Below, piece by piece: positions 33,787-42,759 of a stretch of 63,753 bases of DNA. Numbering within the stretch: position 1 is the first letter of the stretch; every line of letters begins with the position of its first letter. Source of the DNA: Blastopirellula retiformator (GTDB taxonomy: Bacteria; Planctomycetota; Planctomycetia; Pirellulales; Pirellulaceae); assembly GCF_007859755.1 (NCBI RefSeq), contig NZ_SJPF01000004.1:844005-907757 (forward strand), given 5' to 3'. The notes under the pieces were generated by a model. The model was not told where the DNA came from. It did not search any database and saw nothing but the letters and a program-made list of their open reading frames with translations. Position numbers and translations under genes: made by a program.

Positions 33787-36414
33787 CTAGTTGGGTCCGC
33801 TTTCAGGTAACAATTCAATGCTGTCGGCGCTATCTTGCAGCACCTTCTCAGGCTCTTGCCCCAAGATGCGGCGCGTGTTGACGTCGCTTTCGGGATCGGG
33901 CAGCGGAGCGTATTGCAGATGAGCAAGCACCAGCGTCCGCAAGTCGCGCTGCGGCGCCTCGGGCGTGATCTCGACGCCTGGCACATCTTCGTCGGTCCAG
34001 CCGATCAGGCGAACGTCGCCCGAGCGCAGATGCCGTACGTCTTTGGCGACATTCAGCAGCTTGCGTAGGCTCACCTCGGCGTCTTGGCCGATGTTGGGCG
34101 AAAAGACTTTCGATTGGCTCCACTCGGGGCAGACGTTCCACGGATCGGTCATCGGCTCGAACCGAATCGTCTTCGATTGCTTGGGCGCAATGTCGCCAAT
34201 CCAGGCGACCTCCAAAGCTCCATTCGGACTATTGCCGATGCGGCGCATCACCGCCACGTCTTTGATCAATAGCTCGCCTCGATAGACGACTTCCGCCGAC
34301 TTGCCGTCTTCGCCGGGCTTCCAAGAGAAAACCGGATCTTGCGCCAGCGGCAAAATGTATTCGCTATGCATCCGCCCGGTCGAGTTCGACATTACGCTGA
34401 ACCCGGTCAACGAAGCGGACAAACCTTCCTGATCGAAGCGGACTTCCGAGGGCGAATCGCCAAAGCGGGTGATCACTCCTTTTCCGGGGCCGTAAGTCAG
34501 CGGAAGCGCCAGCGCCGAGCCTTGATCAAACTCCGAGTGATATCGCGTCGACAGCGACGTGTACAACGACGTGTAGCGGGCCATGTGGGCGCGATGGTAG
34601 TCGGGCTGGATTTCCAGAATGCCGATCTCGGTCCGATTGCGGGCAAACCCAATATCAAGCTGCGCCAACTTGATCACCGCGAAGGCGCCGACAATCGCAA
34701 TCACCGGCGCCGCGATCCAGGCCCACTCAACCCGGCCGATCAAACGGAAAAAGGCCCAATTGATCGGCACCAAGAACAGCAGGTAAACCGCCGTCACGCG
34801 GAAGATGAACGACGCGTCAGGAATGTCGATCCCCGACGCTTGCACCAAACACTCGCGGGCCGCATTGGCGGCGCCGCTTTCGTCATTCCAGGCGGCGACG
34901 CCGGAGTCGGTCGCCGCGAAGCCCGCATGCGGCAGCGCTGCAAACTGCGACGGATCGTTCTTGATCGGTTCCTGCTGAACCAGGCCTTGTTCTCCTTCGG
35001 TAGCGTCCGCCGTTTGCTGGCCGTCGTAGCGGTCGTAGCGATTGGCGGCGCTTTCGACGTCACGGCTGAAGAATCGCAGCTGCGAGACCGCCAGCGGATC
35101 ATTCCGCAACCGACTGTCTTTCCAGCGAGTCGTGACAAATTCGACGTCGGTCACTTCATAGCGACGAGCCGGGCGCCGCAAAATCGCCGCGTTAAAGAAG
35201 TTGTCAAAGTTCTTCCACTGTTTCGTAATTCGCGGATCGCGCATCTGGAACGCGGTGACGGTGATTCGCCCACGGCCGACGCGACGCTCGGCGACCAGGT
35301 CGCCGGTGTCTTGCACGTAGTAGGCGTCGTCGGCCAGCTTCAGCTTTACCCCGCGGGCCGGCGCGCCGCTCAACTTCAGGTCGTACCGCATTGGTTTGCC
35401 GTCGATCCGCTCGTTGAGCACGAACTTCTCATTCCAGGTTTGGAAGCGTTCTGGCTCCAGCTCTTCGGCGCCGTCTGACTCAGCCGGCAGATAATCGGCC
35501 AAAAAGCTGAGCCGCAGTCGATCGAGCGAACCAGGACCGCTGATGATCAACTGGCCGCCCCAGTGCAACCAATCAAGCAACGCCTCTTGCTGATAAGTCG
35601 TCAGCGTTTGCTGATCGATATCGTCCCAGACGATGACCGCGATGCTGGTCCAGGTCAGCGGGTTCTCGGGCAGCGGCGTGCGGTCGATGATCTTGGGAAT
35701 GACGACGCGATAGTGGGGCGCCGACTCGTTTTGATCCATGGACGCCGACAACGGTTTGACCGTGTCAAGCGAACCGAGAAATTGGTAGTCGTCCGAGTTG
35801 GCGGCCAACACCACCATGTAGAATTGGTGCGCGGGCATCGGCTGCGTCGGCAATACTTCCGACTGAACAACCGCGCCGCCCCCTCGATCTTGCAACCGGC
35901 ACATGAGCCAACGACTGCTGGAACCGACGCCCCCTTGGTTGACCTCCGGCACATAGTAGGTGACGTCGGACCAACTCTCCTGCCCTTTCGCCAGCGCGAT
36001 TGGCCTAGTCGCCGAGAAAAAGTAGCTGGTTCCCGGCAGCGGAATCGATCCGCCGGTCTGGTTGGTCGTTTTCGAGTAGAGTTCGCCGCGATAGTCGAAT
36101 GCGTTCGCTTTGAGACGAATGCTGCCGCTGACCCAGTGCCCCGGCTTGATATAGTTGCCAGGCCCGCGATCGTCGTACGGCAGAGCGCGAAACTCCGGCT
36201 GTTCAAAGTCGGCCTTCTTCTGCTCTTCTTCCTGCTTCTTCTTGCGGGCCGCCTCTTCCTCTTCCTTGGTCTTATCTCGCACGCAACCGCTACAACCAGG
36301 CAGACTGACGACAAGCGATAGTCCAATCATGATCGCGAGCGTCGTCATCCACGACATGCTCCAGCGAGCGTCAGAGGCGAGCTTGGTAGACTTACGCGAG
36401 ATAGAAAGCGGCAT
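33787..36414 (-). CDS. Large membrane-anchored protein associated with ABC ATPase
   Basis: The product is 875 aa. The N-terminus has a hydrophobic segment with a possible lipobox (LVVSLPGCSGC), then a charged coil (EEEAARKKKQEEEQKK). Residues about 240-300 form a GATase-like or GldG-like Rossmann segment (VIVWDDIDQQTLTTYQQEAL, then GGQLIISGPGSLDRL). Two or three membrane helices lie near 545-600 (FRVTAVYLLFLVPINWAFF, WIAAPVIAIVGAFAVIKL), followed by a long periplasmic-type beta domain. By architecture it may be the auxiliary subunit of the adjacent ABC-2-like exporter, comparable to GldG-type proteins of gliding systems. This is inference only. Confidence 0.8.
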   Translation of the reverse strand: MPLSISRKSTKLASDARWSMSWMTTLAIMIGLSLVVSLPGCSGCVRDKTKEEEEAARKKKQEEEQKKADFEQPEFRALPYDDRGPGNYIKPGHWVSGSIRLKANAFDYRGELYSKTTNQTGGSIPLPGTSYFFSATRPIALAKGQESWSDVTYYVPEVNQGGVGSSSRWLMCRLQDRGGGAVVQSEVLPTQPMPAHQFYMVVLAANSDDYQFLGSLDTVKPLSASMDQNESAPHYRVVIPKIIDRTPLPENPLTWTSIAVIVWDDIDQQTLTTYQQEALLDWLHWGGQLIISGPGSLDRLRLSFLADYLPAESDGAEELEPERFQTWNEKFVLNERIDGKPMRYDLKLSGAPARGVKLKLADDAYYVQDTGDLVAERRVGRGRITVTAFQMRDPRITKQWKNFDNFFNAAILRRPARRYEVTDVEFVTTRWKDSRLRNDPLAVSQLRFFSRDVESAANRYDRYDGQQTADATEGEQGLVQQEPIKNDPSQFAALPHAGFAATDSGVAAWNDESGAANAARECLVQASGIDIPDASFIFRVTAVYLLFLVPINWAFFRLIGRVEWAWIAAPVIAIVGAFAVIKLAQLDIGFARNRTEIGILEIQPDYHRAHMARYTSLYTSLSTRYHSEFDQGSALALPLTYGPGKGVITRFGDSPSEVRFDQEGLSASLTGFSVMSNSTGRMHSEYILPLAQDPVFSWKPGEDGKSAEVVYRGELLIKDVAVMRRIGNSPNGALEVAWIGDIAPKQSKTIRFEPMTDPWNVCPEWSQSKVFSPNIGQDAEVSLRKLLNVAKDVRHLRSGDVRLIGWTDEDVPGVEITPEAPQRDLRTLVLAHLQYAPLPDPESDVNTRRILGQEPEKVLQDSADSIELLPESGPN

Positions 36415-36492
36415 ATTGGGTTCCGCAGGACAAGCGAATCAATTCCAGATAACAGCGGATAAGACGATAAGTTGTTCGCAGCAACAGGTTAA

Positions 36493-36642
36493 CAGTCCGT
36501 TGATTTTCTCGACGGACTGCATGATCGCACGGATGCGATCCCAAAATAACGACGTAAGTCCGTTATTTTGCGAGCCGCGAAGAGCTACGCTCTGAGCCTG
36601 GCGAGGTTGAAAAATGCCACGATGGCATTTTTCAACAGGCAG
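36493..36642 (+). repeat. 150-bp three-hairpin miniature element, full copy B
   Basis: It is identical to copy A over 149 of 150 positions (a G/A difference after the first hairpin) and in the same orientation. It lies between the 875-aa gene and the MocA-like gene. It is flanked by TTAA-like TA at both ends. Near-identity of A and B indicates recent movement or gene conversion. Confidence 0.88.
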
Positions 36643-36684
36643 TTAAAGTTTAGAGCCGAACCACCGTTGGCGAAAGTGATTGCC

Positions 36685-37299
36685 CTATTTTTCCGATTTT
36701 CCTTCGCCCAGCGGCAAATCGCTCGGCACGTCGACGTCCCGGGGGCGAGCCTGAGCGATCGACACCCCGCGCCATGAATTTTCGGTAAACAAATCGCGAA
36801 TCGTCCCACTTGGCGGCAGAGCGGCGACTTGTTGCGCCTTGCTCCAGGCAAACAGAACCGGGTGACTCCGGCGATCCTCGTAGGTTGCTGCAAGCGTTTC
36901 GCCCGCCTCGGGATCGTATGCGGCGAGCACTTCTCGAATCGCCGCGGGGTCGAGCGTCGGCAAATCGGCCGGCGCCAGCATCCAGGCATCACCCGCCTTG
37001 GGCGCAAATTTTTCTTCCAAGCGCCGCAGCCCCGCCCGGACGGAATCAACCATTTCTGGCAAGGGAGAAGAAACGGCCGCCAGCTCGATCGCAGAATCTT
37101 GCAAGTGAGCCCGCAGCGCCATGTGATCGGCTCGGACCACGACCACGATCTGATCGACGCCGCCTTCGCGCCAGGCGTCAATCACGCGATCAATGATCGG
37201 GCGGCCTTCGTAGGGAAGCAGCAGCTTGTCGCTCCCCATCCGGCGACTGCGCCCCGCCGCCGGGACAATCGCAAAGCTGCGAAACCTAGGCCGGCCCAT
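36685..37299 (-). CDS. MocA-like molybdenum cofactor cytidylyltransferase / NTP-transferase
   Basis: The product is 204 aa, a nucleotidyltransferase-fold protein. Its N-terminal loop AIVPAAGRSRRMGSDKLLLP is the MocA-type (CTP-using) version of the MobA motif. The metal-binding MLAPADLPTLDP follows. It overlaps the upstream XdhC gene by 14 bp. MocA attaches CMP to molybdopterin for Mo-hydroxylases of the xanthine dehydrogenase/CO dehydrogenase family; the XdhC neighbour supports that reading. No hydroxylase subunits are in the window. Confidence 0.83.
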   Translation of the reverse strand: MGRPRFRSFAIVPAAGRSRRMGSDKLLLPYEGRPIIDRVIDAWREGGVDQIVVVVRADHMALRAHLQDSAIELAAVSSPLPEMVDSVRAGLRRLEEKFAPKAGDAWMLAPADLPTLDPAAIREVLAAYDPEAGETLAATYEDRRSHPVLFAWSKAQQVAALPPSGTIRDLFTENSWRGVSIAQARPRDVDVPSDLPLGEGKSEK

Positions 37300-38356
37300 G
37301 CGACAGCTTCAAATCGGCAAGCTCGCGCGTGCGGGCCGCTCCCAAATTGCGGACCGAAATCAACTGAGCGACGATGCTGATGGCGATCTCGGCCACCGTT
37401 TGCGAACCGATATCGATCCCCACCGGCGCAAAGACGGCGGCGAGCGAATCGTCGGAGACTCCTTGTTCACGCAAGTCGTCGTAGATCAAACGAATCTTGC
37501 GGCGACTACCGATCATACCGACGTAGGCGGCGCCTCGGTCGATCAAGCGAGACAACGCCTCCTCGTCATGATTGTGCCCGCGGGTGACGATCAGGCAAAA
37601 AACGCGAGCGTCAATGTCCAGTTGCGGCAAGGTCACGTCTAGCTTGCCGGCAACCCGCTCGATCTCGCCCGGAAATCGATCTGCGGTCAAATACTCGCCG
37701 CGATCATCACAAACGACGACGTCAAAGTCGGCGTCTTGCGCCAGCGCTGCGACCGCTTTGCCAACATGGCCGCCGCCGACGATGATCAAGCGGCATCGAG
37801 GCGGATAGGGTAGATAGGCGTAACCGTTTTCGATGCGAGGGCGCGGCCTGCAGTCGAGCGGTTCGATCCCGGCGACAATCGTTTGCTCGTCAGCATCCGC
37901 TACGATTCGCAAAGCGCCGACCGGCTCGGCCGCGGCGTCAAACAAACGGAGTTCGTGCGATCCGCCGTCGATCCGAATCGCTTCGGTCCCCCCCTGCTCC
38001 GCCGTAACGAACAATTGTTCGTAATAGGTGCGAGCCCTCGCGTCATCGCCGACCGGATCCAGCAACACTTTCATCCGCCCGCCGCAGATCAGCCCGTCGT
38101 CCCAACCGTAGTCGGAATCGAGTTGAAAGGTGAGCAACTCAGGCGATTGCTGGGAGAGAATCCGCAGCGCCTCGCGGCGGACTTCCGCCTCGACGCAGCC
38201 GCCGCCCAGCGTGCCGGCCTGATCGCCATCGGCGAAGACCAACATCGTGGCGCCTGGCTTTTGCGGAGTCGAGCCGCGGGTCTCGACCAGTCGACAAACG
38301 ACGACGGGCCGCTCACTTTGGATCGCCATCCGAAATTGACGCTGTACATCACGCAT
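37286..38356 (-). CDS. XdhC/CoxF-family molybdenum cofactor insertion protein
   Basis: The product is 356 aa. The N-terminal XdhC/CoxI domain shows VCRLVETRGSTPQKPGATML and GTLGGGCVEAEVRREAL. The C-terminal Rossmann-like domain shows RLIIVGGGHVGKAVAALAQD, followed by VTRGHNHDEEALSRLI and YVGMIGSRRKI. Proteins of this family bind Mo-cofactor, promote its sulfuration and hand it to xanthine dehydrogenase-type enzymes. The gene overlaps mocA-like by 14 bp, so the two form an operon. Confidence 0.92.
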   Translation of the reverse strand: MRDVQRQFRMAIQSERPVVVCRLVETRGSTPQKPGATMLVFADGDQAGTLGGGCVEAEVRREALRILSQQSPELLTFQLDSDYGWDDGLICGGRMKVLLDPVGDDARARTYYEQLFVTAEQGGTEAIRIDGGSHELRLFDAAAEPVGALRIVADADEQTIVAGIEPLDCRPRPRIENGYAYLPYPPRCRLIIVGGGHVGKAVAALAQDADFDVVVCDDRGEYLTADRFPGEIERVAGKLDVTLPQLDIDARVFCLIVTRGHNHDEEALSRLIDRGAAYVGMIGSRRKIRLIYDDLREQGVSDDSLAAVFAPVGIDIGSQTVAEIAISIVAQLISVRNLGAARTRELADLKLSHGPA

Positions 38357-38362
38357 GGTCGC

Positions 38363-38671
38363 TTAGGCCGGCTGCAAAACCTGGATTTCCATCCCCTTCA
38401 CGATATCGGCTACCCTGCGGCGGTAGTCGTCCATGTGAGGCGCGTCCAAATGGGCTTTCAAGTCTTCGATCGTCTCCCACTTCTCGACGACCGTGACGAC
38501 GTTCTCACGCAGCGGAATCTGCGGGCTCAGGCCCGAGTCGACATCAATGGTCGGACCATATTCAATGAATCCCTTTTCGGCGTGCACCAAGGGGACCAGA
38601 TCGTGAAAGGCCGACAAAAATTGGCTTCGCAGGCCCGGCTCCAGCTCGATCGTCGCGATTACGTGAATCAT
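38363..38671 (-). CDS. ABM-domain (antibiotic biosynthesis monooxygenase-like) protein
   Basis: The product is 102 aa from ATG 38671; a start at 38728 would add 19 residues without domain support. It is a dimeric alpha/beta ferredoxin-like barrel with the typical IHVIATIELEPGLRSQFLSA start and ENVVTVVEKWETIEDLKAHL, then APHMDDYRRRVADIV. Members are small heme-degrading or quinol-type monooxygenases; the substrate is not determined. It is seven bases upstream of the XdhC gene on the same strand, perhaps in the same operon. Confidence 0.85.
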   Translation of the reverse strand: MIHVIATIELEPGLRSQFLSAFHDLVPLVHAEKGFIEYGPTIDVDSGLSPQIPLRENVVTVVEKWETIEDLKAHLDAPHMDDYRRRVADIVKGMEIQVLQPA

Positions 38672-38882
38672 GATTGCCAACTCCGTGTTCGACGTGTACC
38701 AGTTCCAGCATCCGGCGGAGCGCGTCATTGCGGCCGCCCTGGTTCTTTCAATTTACCAGATTCGCCGCTACGGAGAATCTCTAGAATTTTTGAGCCGCAG
38801 ACCGCACTTTGGCGGGCCCCAGGGCGTCAGTTATAGTAGGGATTACCGAACAGCAAACCGTCGCCCGAGGATCGATCACGCT

Positions 38883-40931
38883 ATGCCGCCTGTACGCCTA
38901 TCGCTGCCGCTGATCGCACTGGTTCTGGCCGCTCAGTGCGTCCTGATCGGTTGCGGCAAGTCACGGCTGACCAAACCAGACGTGGCGGTCACCACGCCTG
39001 AGGATGGCGGAGAAGCGGGAAATGGGTTCGAGTCGAACTGGACCGACGCCTATGCCGACGCGGCCCGTCAAACGCCCAGCGTCGCCACAACAACGCCGAC
39101 TCCGCGCACGACTTCGCCGCCGCGCACCTCTCCGCCGATGAAGACTCGTCCCAGCACGCCAACACCCTCGCCAAAGACGGCAAAGCCGCTGATTGGCAAA
39201 TCGATCGCGATCGACAAATTGGCGCCGACGCTCGAACCGGTCGTCGTGCGAGTTTCGATGACCAAACGAAATGGGGAAGTCGTGCAAGGCGCCGGCGTCG
39301 TCGTCCGATCGTCCGGCGTGGTTCTGACGGCAGCCAGCTTGCTGGAAGACGCCATCGCCGGCGAAGTCGAGTTCTGCAACCGGCAAAAGACGCGGGTCTT
39401 GGGGCACTTCGACGACACGCGCTCGCAGGCGGATGAAATTGCCCCGATCGCTATCGATACGCATGGATACGAACTAGAAGCGGTCACCGTCGACTCGACG
39501 CTGGCGCATCGACGCACGCCAGCGCAGCAAGGGAACTCGTTTCTGTGCTTTGACGCCCGCGGATTTCCTTTTTCTCCGCAGCGCGTCGTCGCCCAAGCGG
39601 TCACCTCCAAGCCGCGGAGTCTCGCCAAATACTATGGCGTGTCGGAGAAGTATGACGAAATCTCGACCAACGCCGACGCCGACCTGACCCAACCAGGCAG
39701 TCCCTGGTTCGATAGCGAGGGACGTCTGATCGCGATGACGATCGACTCTCCGAGAGGCCGAAACCTAATCGGCGTCGCCATCAAAGAGATTGGGACAAAA
39801 ATCAATGCGCTACAACCCAACAGCGCCACCAAATACACCGGCACGCCGGGCACGACTCCCCCGGCACAAGAGACGCGCCCCGCGTCGCCGTCGATCTCGG
39901 CCGACTTGCCGACCGAGACGATCGCGCGGCCGACGACCGCCATTCAGGGTTCAACCGTTTCGATCAGTCGCCGGGGGCTGCCGGCGGTTAAGGTTGATTC
40001 GTACAAGCCAATTGATACTCAGCAGCGGTTTCTCCATTTCACAATGTCGAGAAACGGAAAATGGGCCGCGGCGATCTATAACGACGGCAAAATCTACGTC
40101 TACGATCTGCAAGGCAAGAAGGTTGCGGCGGTAATTTCAGCGACCCAGGGCAATTATCTCGACTGTGCGTTTTACGGCTACGACGACAAGCTGATGACGC
40201 TGCGTCCTCGCCAGGGCGCCGGCGATCGACCGCTCGCCTGTTGGGATCTCAAAAAACTGCAGATGCTGGGCAACTGGAGCGTCGATGTCGACGCGCAAAA
40301 GGTTGTCGTCGCCTACAACGATCAGTTCGTCGCGGTCGCTGACGCCCGCGGTTCGGCCATGACGCTGCGGTTCCGAAACTCGTCCATGTCCACTTACGAA
40401 AAGTCGCCGGTCGTCGCGAGCGCCGATCCTGGCGCCGAGCTGACCGTCCTGGCGACTGCCCCCAGTAGCCGATATCTGGTCCTCGGCTTCGCCGACGGCA
40501 AGGTCAGCATCCTCGGAGTGATCGGCGATCGGATCCGCAAGCTGACCGACTTTCAGCCCCACCCGGACGCTGAGGTTCGCGATATCGCATTTTCGGCCAA
40601 CGGCGCCAAGATGGCGACTTGCAGCGATGACGGCAGCGTCCGCTTTTGGGAAAAATGGCAAGCCGATTTTCGCTCCAACCCGATCAACCTGAAAGAAGAC
40701 GGCAAGACGATTCACAGCATCACGATTGGCTATCGCGAACGCTTAGCGATTGGAGCCTCGACCGCTTCCGGCGCCATCCTCTGGGATACCGAATCCAAGA
40801 GCGTGCTCGATCGATTTGATTCCAGCCCACCGGCAATTCAAGTGGAGTTAAGCGAGGCGGCCAACAAGCTTGCGATCATCTCCGCCGACGGGTCGTTCAA
40901 GATCTGGCCAATCAAGGGGCCGGGCAGCTAA
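38883..40931 (+). CDS. Lipoprotein with degenerate trypsin-like domain and WD40 repeats
   Basis: The product is 682 aa from ATG 38883. It has a lipoprotein signal (PLIALVLAAQCVLIGC), a Pro/Thr-rich linker (TPRTTSPPRTSPPMKTRP), then a region of about 200 aa that aligns by pattern with trypsin-like/HtrA proteases. The His position in the LTAASLLEDA segment is not His, and the GNSGGP site reads TQPGSPWFD, so catalysis is unlikely. The C-terminal half is a WD40-type propeller (AFSANGAKMATCSDDGSVRF, then YRERLAIGASTASGAILWDT). It is probably an outer- or inner-membrane-anchored sensing or scaffolding protein. Confidence 0.83.
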   Translation: MPPVRLSLPLIALVLAAQCVLIGCGKSRLTKPDVAVTTPEDGGEAGNGFESNWTDAYADAARQTPSVATTTPTPRTTSPPRTSPPMKTRPSTPTPSPKTAKPLIGKSIAIDKLAPTLEPVVVRVSMTKRNGEVVQGAGVVVRSSGVVLTAASLLEDAIAGEVEFCNRQKTRVLGHFDDTRSQADEIAPIAIDTHGYELEAVTVDSTLAHRRTPAQQGNSFLCFDARGFPFSPQRVVAQAVTSKPRSLAKYYGVSEKYDEISTNADADLTQPGSPWFDSEGRLIAMTIDSPRGRNLIGVAIKEIGTKINALQPNSATKYTGTPGTTPPAQETRPASPSISADLPTETIARPTTAIQGSTVSISRRGLPAVKVDSYKPIDTQQRFLHFTMSRNGKWAAAIYNDGKIYVYDLQGKKVAAVISATQGNYLDCAFYGYDDKLMTLRPRQGAGDRPLACWDLKKLQMLGNWSVDVDAQKVVVAYNDQFVAVADARGSAMTLRFRNSSMSTYEKSPVVASADPGAELTVLATAPSSRYLVLGFADGKVSILGVIGDRIRKLTDFQPHPDAEVRDIAFSANGAKMATCSDDGSVRFWEKWQADFRSNPINLKEDGKTIHSITIGYRERLAIGASTASGAILWDTESKSVLDRFDSSPPAIQVELSEAANKLAIISADGSFKIWPIKGPGS

Positions 40932-41020
40932 GCGGGGCTTGCGGATTTCGCGTTGTCGCGAGATTGCTGTTAAGATGACGCCTTCGTCGATCACCCCCGT
41001 CAGTCTAGCCCCCGCATGCC

Positions 41021-42466
41021 ATGACGAGCCGTCTCTTCTATTGGTCGCTAACGTCCGCCTTAGCTGGTTTCCTGTTCGGTTTTGATACCGTCGTCATCTC
41101 CGGCGCCGAACAAACGATTGAAAAGCTGTGGGAACTCGACAAGCTGACGCATGGTCTGGCGATGAGCGCCGCCCTCTGGGGCACGGTGCTTGGTTCGCTG
41201 ATCGGCGGTTGGCCGACCGATGCCTGGGGACGCCGTAAAACGCTTCTCTCGATCGGCGCCCTCTATTTTATTTCGGCGGTCTGGTCCGCCCTGGCGACCG
41301 ACGTTTATTCGTTCATGATCGCCCGGTTTATCGGTGGGTTGGGAGTCGGCATCTCGACGGTGGCGGCGCCGCTCTACATCTCTGAAATTTCTCCGCCGGA
41401 GCGACGCGGCCGCTTGGCGGCGATGTTCCAGTTCAATATCGTCTTTGGCATTTTGATCGCCTATGCGTCGAACGCGCTGCTGGCCGGCATCGGCGATACC
41501 GCCTGGCGATGGATGCTGGGCGTAGAAGCGATCCCGGCGGTTATCTATACGCTGATGTGCTTTACCCTGCCCGAGAGCCCGCGGTGGTTGATCGCCAAGC
41601 GGGAAGATCGCGAGGCCGGTCTGCAGGTCTTGCGGCAGATATCTCCCGAGCGGAGCGAAGCGGAGATTGATACGCTGGGGGACGAGATTGCCGCAGCCGC
41701 CAACGAAGAGAAAAAGTCGCTGCATGGATTTTGGTCGACTCGCATGATGACGCCGATCATGCTGGCGTTTCTGGTCGCCTTCTTCAATCAGATGTCCGGC
41801 ATCAACGCGATCCTCTACTTCGCCCCACGGATCTTCAAGGCGGCCGGACAAACGAGCGAAGGCGCGTTGCAAACCTCGATTGGCATTGGCGTGATCAACC
41901 TGATCTTTACCTTTGTCGGGCTCTGGCTGATCGATCGACTCGGCCGCAAGACGCTGCTGCTGATTGGTTCGTTTGGCTATATCGCGTCGCTACTGATCTG
42001 CAGTTGGGCGTCGAGCATGGCGCCGCCGGTGCCGACTGAACCTCCGGCAGATGCCGTCGCCGAGGTCGTCGCCGAGGTCGTAAGACTGGACGAAAGCGAA
42101 GCCGCGGTGAACGAACTGACCGACTCCCAACAGCGAGGAGTCTTCTTGCTGGCGGTGGGGCTCTACCTGTTCATCGCCGCGCACGCCGTTGGCCAGGGCG
42201 CTGTCATCTGGGTGTTGATCTCCGAGATCTTTCCGAATCGTTACCGCGCGATGGGACAGTCGCTCGGCAGTTTTACGCACTGGATCTTCGCCGCGCTGAT
42301 CACGCTCTTCTTCCCCTTCTTCGCCGCCCACGCCGGCATGATGATCATCTTCCTCTTCTTCTGCGTCATGATGGTGCTGCAGTTATTGTGGGTCGTGACG
42401 ATGGTTCCCGAGACGAAGGGGGTGCCGCTGGAAGAGATGGAACGGAAGTTGGGGGTCACGCCGTAG
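41021..42466 (+). CDS. MFS sugar transporter (sugar porter family)
   Basis: The product is 481 aa with twelve predicted helices. Family signatures are present: GFLFGFDTVVISGAEQ, the GRRKT loop, PERRGRLAAMFQFNIVFG, LPESPRWLIAKRED, the second-half DRLGRKTLLLIG and the PETKGVPLEEME end. These place it in the proton-symport or facilitator sugar porter family (GlcP/XylE-like). An extra charged loop (VAEVVAEVVRLDESEAAVNE) before helix 10 is not usual. Substrate unknown. Confidence 0.94.
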   Translation: MTSRLFYWSLTSALAGFLFGFDTVVISGAEQTIEKLWELDKLTHGLAMSAALWGTVLGSLIGGWPTDAWGRRKTLLSIGALYFISAVWSALATDVYSFMIARFIGGLGVGISTVAAPLYISEISPPERRGRLAAMFQFNIVFGILIAYASNALLAGIGDTAWRWMLGVEAIPAVIYTLMCFTLPESPRWLIAKREDREAGLQVLRQISPERSEAEIDTLGDEIAAAANEEKKSLHGFWSTRMMTPIMLAFLVAFFNQMSGINAILYFAPRIFKAAGQTSEGALQTSIGIGVINLIFTFVGLWLIDRLGRKTLLLIGSFGYIASLLICSWASSMAPPVPTEPPADAVAEVVAEVVRLDESEAAVNELTDSQQRGVFLLAVGLYLFIAAHAVGQGAVIWVLISEIFPNRYRAMGQSLGSFTHWIFAALITLFFPFFAAHAGMMIIFLFFCVMMVLQLLWVVTMVPETKGVPLEEMERKLGVTP

Positions 42467-42640
42467 ATGGTTGGGGAAGAAAATCCTTACGATTCGCCGC
42501 GCGAAGCCAGCCAGGCGCAGGCAGCCTCTCCCTATGATTTTTGTGGCCCAGGAATCTTGAGCTGGGCAGGATTCGTGACCTTCTTGGTCGGGATCGCCGC
42601 CGAACTCCTGCCGATACACTCTGCCGCAAAGGACTGCTAG
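42467..42640 (+). pseudogene. Remnant of a planctomycete NPYDSP-type membrane protein
   Basis: A 57-codon frame begins at ATG 42467, immediately after the transporter stop. It reads MVGEENPYDSPREASQ and then a hydrophobic segment (GILSWAGFVTFLVGIAAELL) before a stop. The NPYxSP N-terminus is typical of small planctomycete membrane proteins, which are usually longer. In the next frame the sequence continues with RKGLLGLLALLFDP before another stop, suggesting a frameshift and truncation. Confidence 0.45.
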
Positions 42641-42759
42641 GCCTGCTCGCGCTACTTTTCGATCCCACCGCCCGGGCATAAAAACGGAACAGGTTATGCC
42701 CCTGAACCCCGCAAACGAGTTGCGAGGGATCAGTGAACGCAACTCTTGCCGCGTCCGTC

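Noticed and set aside
102-36642. CRISPR-like reading of the repeated 150-bp sequence
   Set aside because: Copies are far apart, not regularly spaced, palindromic throughout and without spacers or cas genes.
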